A stretch of 64,000 nucleotides of DNA from Halobacteriales archaeon QS_4_69_225. Its GTDB lineage: Archaea > Halobacteriota > Halobacteria > Halobacteriales > Haloarculaceae. The position numbers and the translations under genes are program-made. The notes beneath the pieces are model-generated. The model did no database searches and was not told where the DNA came from. It saw only the letters and a list, made by a program, of their open reading frames with translations. The stretch covers positions 124,001 to 188,000 of the forward strand of contig PXRL01000010.1 of assembly GCA_003020965.1 (NCBI GenBank). Reading direction: 5' to 3'. Positions 60,989 through 64,000 of the stretch are shown in pieces (position 1 is the first letter of the stretch; every line of letters begins with the position of its first letter).

Positions 60989-62088
60989 GACGGCGCCGGC
61001 TGCTGGCGGCGATCGGGACGGCGACCCTCGGGGCGCTCGCCGGGTGCGGCTACGCCCCCGCCGGCGGCGAGGTACGTCGAACGGAAACCCTCGACCTGGG
61101 GAGCGTCGACCCGCGGTCGTCCGGGACGCTGTTCGCCGTCGATTATAACCGGGTCGTCGGCGTCGCGAACGGGCGCCACTACGTCTTCGGGGAGGACGGA
61201 CCCGGGTTCGTCGACGGCGCGGACCTGACGGTCGTCGGCCGGGACGCGTCGAGCAGGTGGGGCTACGTCCATCCGTCCGACGCACGTGCGCTGGCTCTCG
61301 GCGATGGCGTCTACCTGCTCGACGAGGCCTCGCGGGTCGTCGCGGTCGGGCCGACGGAGGTCGACGGCGACGACGGGGCGACGGAGACGAAGACGACGGA
61401 GCGGTGGCGCGTTCCCGTCGTCGACCCCGACCCGCCCCTCGTCGCCGCCGGAGCGACCGCGTACGTCGCCGCCGCCGACGGCGTCGCCGCCGTCCGGGAC
61501 GGAGGGGTCGCCTGGCGCCGGTCGTTCGAGGCGGTCGATACGCTCCGGACGCTCGACGGCGGCCTCCTGGTCCGGACGGGCGAGACGCTGGTCGCGCTGG
61601 ACAGCGCCGGCGGGCGGCGGTGGCGGCGGTCGGTCGACCCCGGCGCGACGGTGGTCGTCGGGGCCGGCCGCGCCGTCGTCGCCGGCGAGAGCGTCGTCGG
61701 AGTCGGCCCCGACGGGACCGCCGAGTGGGACCTGGAGCCGGGCGGAGCGATCCGGGGGCTCGTCGGGACGGACGGCCGGGTGGCCGTTCTCGGGTCCGAC
61801 GGGACCCGGGTCGTCGCCGCCGCCGACGGAACGGAGCTGTGGACGGGCGGGGCCGCCGTTCGCCCGGACGCCGTCGTCGTCGGGCCGGAGGCGCTCTACT
61901 ACGTTCTGGGGCGGGCCGTCGGCGCCGTCGACGGAGACGGCCGGCGGTGGCGCCGGGGACTGCCGGACGACCGGGAGGGGTGCTGTCCAGCCGTCGGGTG
62001 GCTCGACGGCGAGACGGTCGCGTTCCTGCTGGAGTCGGGCGAGATCGTCTGGCTCCAGCGGAAGACCCGGAACCGGGGGTTACTTTGA
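60985..62088 (+). CDS. PQQ-type beta-propeller lipoprotein
   Basis: The 367-residue protein starts with a twin-arginine lipoprotein signal (RRRRLLAAIGTATLGALAGC). The mature part has repeated blades of the form GTELWTGGAAVRPDAVVVGP and DGGLLVRTGETLVALDSAGG, with the W/G spacing of PQQ-like (BamB-type) propellers. It would scaffold other proteins outside the membrane. The GTG start overlaps the HtpX-like stop. It ends 9 bp inside the convergent membrane protein gene. Confidence 0.8.
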   Translation: MRRRRLLAAIGTATLGALAGCGYAPAGGEVRRTETLDLGSVDPRSSGTLFAVDYNRVVGVANGRHYVFGEDGPGFVDGADLTVVGRDASSRWGYVHPSDARALALGDGVYLLDEASRVVAVGPTEVDGDDGATETKTTERWRVPVVDPDPPLVAAGATAYVAAADGVAAVRDGGVAWRRSFEAVDTLRTLDGGLLVRTGETLVALDSAGGRRWRRSVDPGATVVVGAGRAVVAGESVVGVGPDGTAEWDLEPGGAIRGLVGTDGRVAVLGSDGTRVVAAADGTELWTGGAAVRPDAVVVGPEALYYVLGRAVGAVDGDGRRWRRGLPDDREGCCPAVGWLDGETVAFLLESGEIVWLQRKTRNRGLL

Positions 62089-62730
62089 GGCGCCGAGCGC
62101 GACGGCGGCGCCGACGGCGACCAGCACCGCGCCGCCGGCCAGGCCGTCGCTCGGCCGGCCGGCCGCGGCGAGGGCGCCGAAGACGGTCAGGCCGCCGCCG
62201 AGACAGCCGACCACGCCGACCGTCCGGGTGCGCCGCCGGAGGCGACCGCCGCGCTGGCGGTGGTAGTCGACCGCCGCCAGGCCGACGATGACGGCCGCGA
62301 GCGCGCCGACGAGCAGGCCCGCGACGGCGCCGGCGGCGACCAGCCCGAGGGCGACCAGGAGGCCGGCGGCGAGCGACGCCGACGGCGAGGCGGGGTTGAC
62401 CGACGCGCCGTGGCGGGCGTGGTAGAGCACCGGCGGGACCGCGACGACGGCGGCGACGAGGGCGCCGAACAGCGGTCGGTCGACGACGATTCCGTACAGC
62501 AGCAGCGGGGCGGCGCCGAGGAAGCCGGCCCCGAGAACGGCGTCGGGGCGGAAGGCCGTCGTCGGATCCTCGGAGCGGACGACGCCGAACGTCACGAACG
62601 GGTACAGCAGCGCGACGCTGACGAGCGCCGTCGCGAGGTGGTCCGACGAGAAGAGGACGCCGAACAGCGCGAAGGCGAACGACAGCAGGAGGCCGACGAG
62701 GGGGGCCGCTTCGGGGACCGGGCGGCTCAT
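62080..62730 (-). CDS. Multi-helix membrane protein of unknown function
   Basis: The 216-residue protein is mostly Ala/Val/Leu-rich helices, about six or seven, with few charged residues and no known motif. ATG at 62730 (MSRPVPEAAP) is chosen because a TATA-like GATTTACC lies about 28 nt upstream on the minus strand; the GTG at 62751 is too close to it. No function can be assigned. Confidence 0.7.
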   Translation of the reverse strand: MSRPVPEAAPLVGLLLSFAFALFGVLFSSDHLATALVSVALLYPFVTFGVVRSEDPTTAFRPDAVLGAGFLGAAPLLLYGIVVDRPLFGALVAAVVAVPPVLYHARHGASVNPASPSASLAAGLLVALGLVAAGAVAGLLVGALAAVIVGLAAVDYHRQRGGRLRRRTRTVGVVGCLGGGLTVFGALAAAGRPSDGLAGGAVLVAVGAAVALGASK

Positions 62731-62798
62731 CACGCCGCGTTCGATCGGCACCGGTAAATCGCTGGCGTTCCGGGGTGTCAGGTCATGTATAGTTACGC

Positions 62799-62972
62799 GA
62801 GAGCCGGCCAGTCAGCCGGCCTCGGGTGGGAACTCGAACGGGGCCGACCGCTCGCGGGGCGAGCCGACGCAAGCACCGCAGCGGAGCGAGGCGCAGCCCG
62901 CGAGCGGGAGGGGGCGTTCGGAAACGCCATTATCACCGCCGAAGCACGCTATTCCCTCCTCACTAAACAATA
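62799..62972 (-). repeat. Dispersed repeat family 2, copy 3
   Basis: This is the opposite-strand copy of 19408-19535 and 47147-47318. On the minus strand it reads tgtttagtgaggagggaata, gcttcggcggtgataatggc, cgaacgcc, ctcgctccgctgcggtgc, gccccgttcgagttccc and ggccggctg in the same order. It again lies between divergent genes. A minus-strand frame with EEGIACFGGDNGVSERPLPL matches the frame seen in the other copies. Confidence 0.8.
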
Positions 62973-63174
62973 TTGGGTGTCGACCCACGGTAGCGTTCAT
63001 ATAAGAGGTCATAGGGAGCCTGAAGACTGAGAAAGCCCTCGGCGCTCTCGACTCCCGCGGCTCGTTGCGCGCTTCGGGCGCGTTGCGCCCTGCAGTGCTT
63101 ACGTCGCCGAGGTTCGCCGAGAGCGCCTCGCCCGACCCACAAGCGTTTAATCGCGGCCGCGGCTACGTGCCCGC
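62973..63174. other. Spacer upstream of the TRAM gene
   Basis: No gene is seen. The block agaaagccctcggcgctctcgact (63027-63050) nearly equals the left flank of the palindrome array (about 3759-3782), so it is another fragment of that repeat. A clear TATA-like gcgtttaatc (63143-63152) lies about 28 nt before the TRAM-protein ATG. Confidence 0.6.
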
Positions 63175-63636
63175 ATGGCGGACTGCCCACTCGCGGACGA
63201 CTGCCCCAGTTTCTCCGAGCGGATCGAGGGGATGGGGTGTCAGCACTACGGCGACCGCGGCGGCGCCGAGTGGTGCTCTCACTACAGCCAGCCGATCCGC
63301 GACCTCAAACAACAGCCGGTGCAGCTCGGCGAGGAGATCGTCGTCGAGGTCGACGACATCCACGAGTCCGGCGCCGGGGTGGGTCGCACGGACGACGGCT
63401 TCATCGTGATGGTCGACGGCGTGTTGCCGGAGGCCCGCGCGAGAGTGCGCATCACCGACGTCCGCTCGAACCACGCCCGCGCCGAGGAGGTCGAGCGACT
63501 CCCGATGGAAAACGACGCCGACGACGAGCCGGCGGGCGACGACGAGGACGCAGACGAAGACGACGACCGCAGCGAGCGCGAACGGGCACTCGACCGCGAG
63601 CGGCTGGGCAGCCGCGAGAACTTCTGGGGCAGTTGA
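63175..63636 (+). CDS. TRAM-domain protein with N-terminal Cys cluster
   Basis: The 153-residue protein has an N-terminal cluster of Cys and His (CPLADDC, GMGCQHYGD, EWCSHYSQ), a central TRAM domain (VQLGEEIVVEVDDIHESGAG ... IVMVDGVLPEARARVRITDV) and a long acidic tail. TRAM domains bind RNA; in some archaea single TRAM proteins act as cold-shock-like RNA chaperones. The Cys cluster suggests metal binding. The stop overlaps the next start (TTGA). Confidence 0.85.
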   Translation: MADCPLADDCPSFSERIEGMGCQHYGDRGGAEWCSHYSQPIRDLKQQPVQLGEEIVVEVDDIHESGAGVGRTDDGFIVMVDGVLPEARARVRITDVRSNHARAEEVERLPMENDADDEPAGDDEDADEDDDRSERERALDRERLGSRENFWGS

Positions 63637-64000
63637 GCCTCCACGCCGACGAACTGCTCGAACGGGCGGGCTTCGAGGCGGAGACGAGCGCGCTCACCCG
63701 GCGGCAGGCCGAGGTGCTGGCGCTCCGCGAGGAGGGCCACGCGCAGGCCGACATCGCCGACGTGTTGGGGACCTCGCGGGCGAACGTCTCCAGCATCGAG
63801 TCCAGCGCCCGGGAGAACGTCGCGAAGGCCCGCGAGACGGTCGCCTTCGCGGAGGCGCTGTCGGCGCCGGTCCAGCTGACCGTCGAGGCCGGCACCGACC
63901 TCTACGACGTGCCGGAGATGGTGTACTCGGCCTGCGACGACGCCGGCGTGAAGGTCGCCCGGACCGCGCCGGAGGTGATACGGCTCGTCGGCGACGACGC
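63633..64000 (+). CDS. Tfx-family DNA-binding protein (3' end outside window)
   Basis: The frame runs open to the end of the window. It reads TSALTRRQAEVLALREEGHA, then ADIADVLGTSRANVSSIESS, then NVAKARETVAFAEAL, the typical helix-turn-helix of archaeal Tfx proteins, followed by the start of the ligand-like domain (VQLTVEAGTDLYDVPEMVYS). In methanogens Tfx binds the promoter of the molybdenum formylmethanofuran dehydrogenase operon; the halophile target is unknown. TTG at 63633 overlaps the TRAM-gene stop, and no better start is in frame. About 120 residues are visible. Confidence 0.88.
   Translation, partial: MSLHADELLERAGFEAETSALTRRQAEVLALREEGHAQADIADVLGTSRANVSSIESSARENVAKARETVAFAEALSAPVQLTVEAGTDLYDVPEMVYSACDDAGVKVARTAPEVIRLVGDD

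Noticed and set aside
1-64000. tRNA or rRNA genes
   Set aside because: No tRNA cloverleaf with a T-arm GGTTC-A-A-T-C context and no rRNA blocks were recognised by eye; a covariance scan would be needed to exclude them fully.

Overview
The window is a stretch of haloarchaeal (class Halobacteria) chromosome. The evidence is very high GC, acidic proteins, archaeal-type genes (L40e, Trm1, HemB, Tfx, Lrp/AsnC, preflagellin peptidase, polyprenyl synthase, twin-arginine lipoproteins), and many leaderless genes whose ATG or GTG lies about 25-30 nt downstream of a TATA-like box. Genus is not decided; all functions are read from sequence by eye.

Layout. 1-630: tail of an IS200/IS605-type tnpB element whose right end overlaps the stop codon of an ammonium transporter gene. 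627-2434: an Amt transporter fused in one frame to a P-II signalling domain, preceded by a coupled 22-codon ORF. 2686-9353: hemB, a 600-bp palindrome-rich spacer, a DedA-like protein, a SWIM-like protein, trm1, two YihY/BrkB-type proteins and a PAP2 phosphatase. 9657-11607: glnA and a divergent lrp sharing a perfect palindrome. 11957-19353: an exported CocE-type peptidase, hisH, phnDCE transporter genes, a family-4 uracil-DNA glycosylase, and DUF5786 and DUF99 proteins. 19606-29414: a PAS histidine kinase, MBL hydrolases, tsr3-like gene, rpl40e, serS and an antiporter/TrkA-N protein. 29470-33684: an aldehyde ferredoxin oxidoreductase, a candidate ncRNA, an ACT regulator and a complete TnpB-only element. 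33713-44544: ileS, a membrane-anchored gluzincin, prs, a prenyl synthase, etfBA and a membrane HTH protein. 44687-54203: secreted proteins, a pilin, an MPBQ-type methyltransferase, a prepilin peptidase, hisI, a phosphohexomutase, an HTH regulator and a DUF373 protein. 54259-64000: lipoproteins, a radical SAM protein, a large FG-GAP-like surface protein, an HtpX-like protease, a TRAM protein and a partial Tfx protein.

Themes. Nitrogen assimilation is prominent (Amt-PII, glnA, lrp), though its two parts lie about 7 kb apart. Histidine synthesis is scattered (hisH, hisI, prs). Core translation genes (ileS, serS, rpl40e, trm1, tsr3) are mixed with envelope genes. The most unusual features are non-coding: an array of about 13 short near-perfect palindromes, two dispersed repeat families, and paired 3' elements after glnA and etfA. 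No tRNA, rRNA or CRISPR array was recognised.
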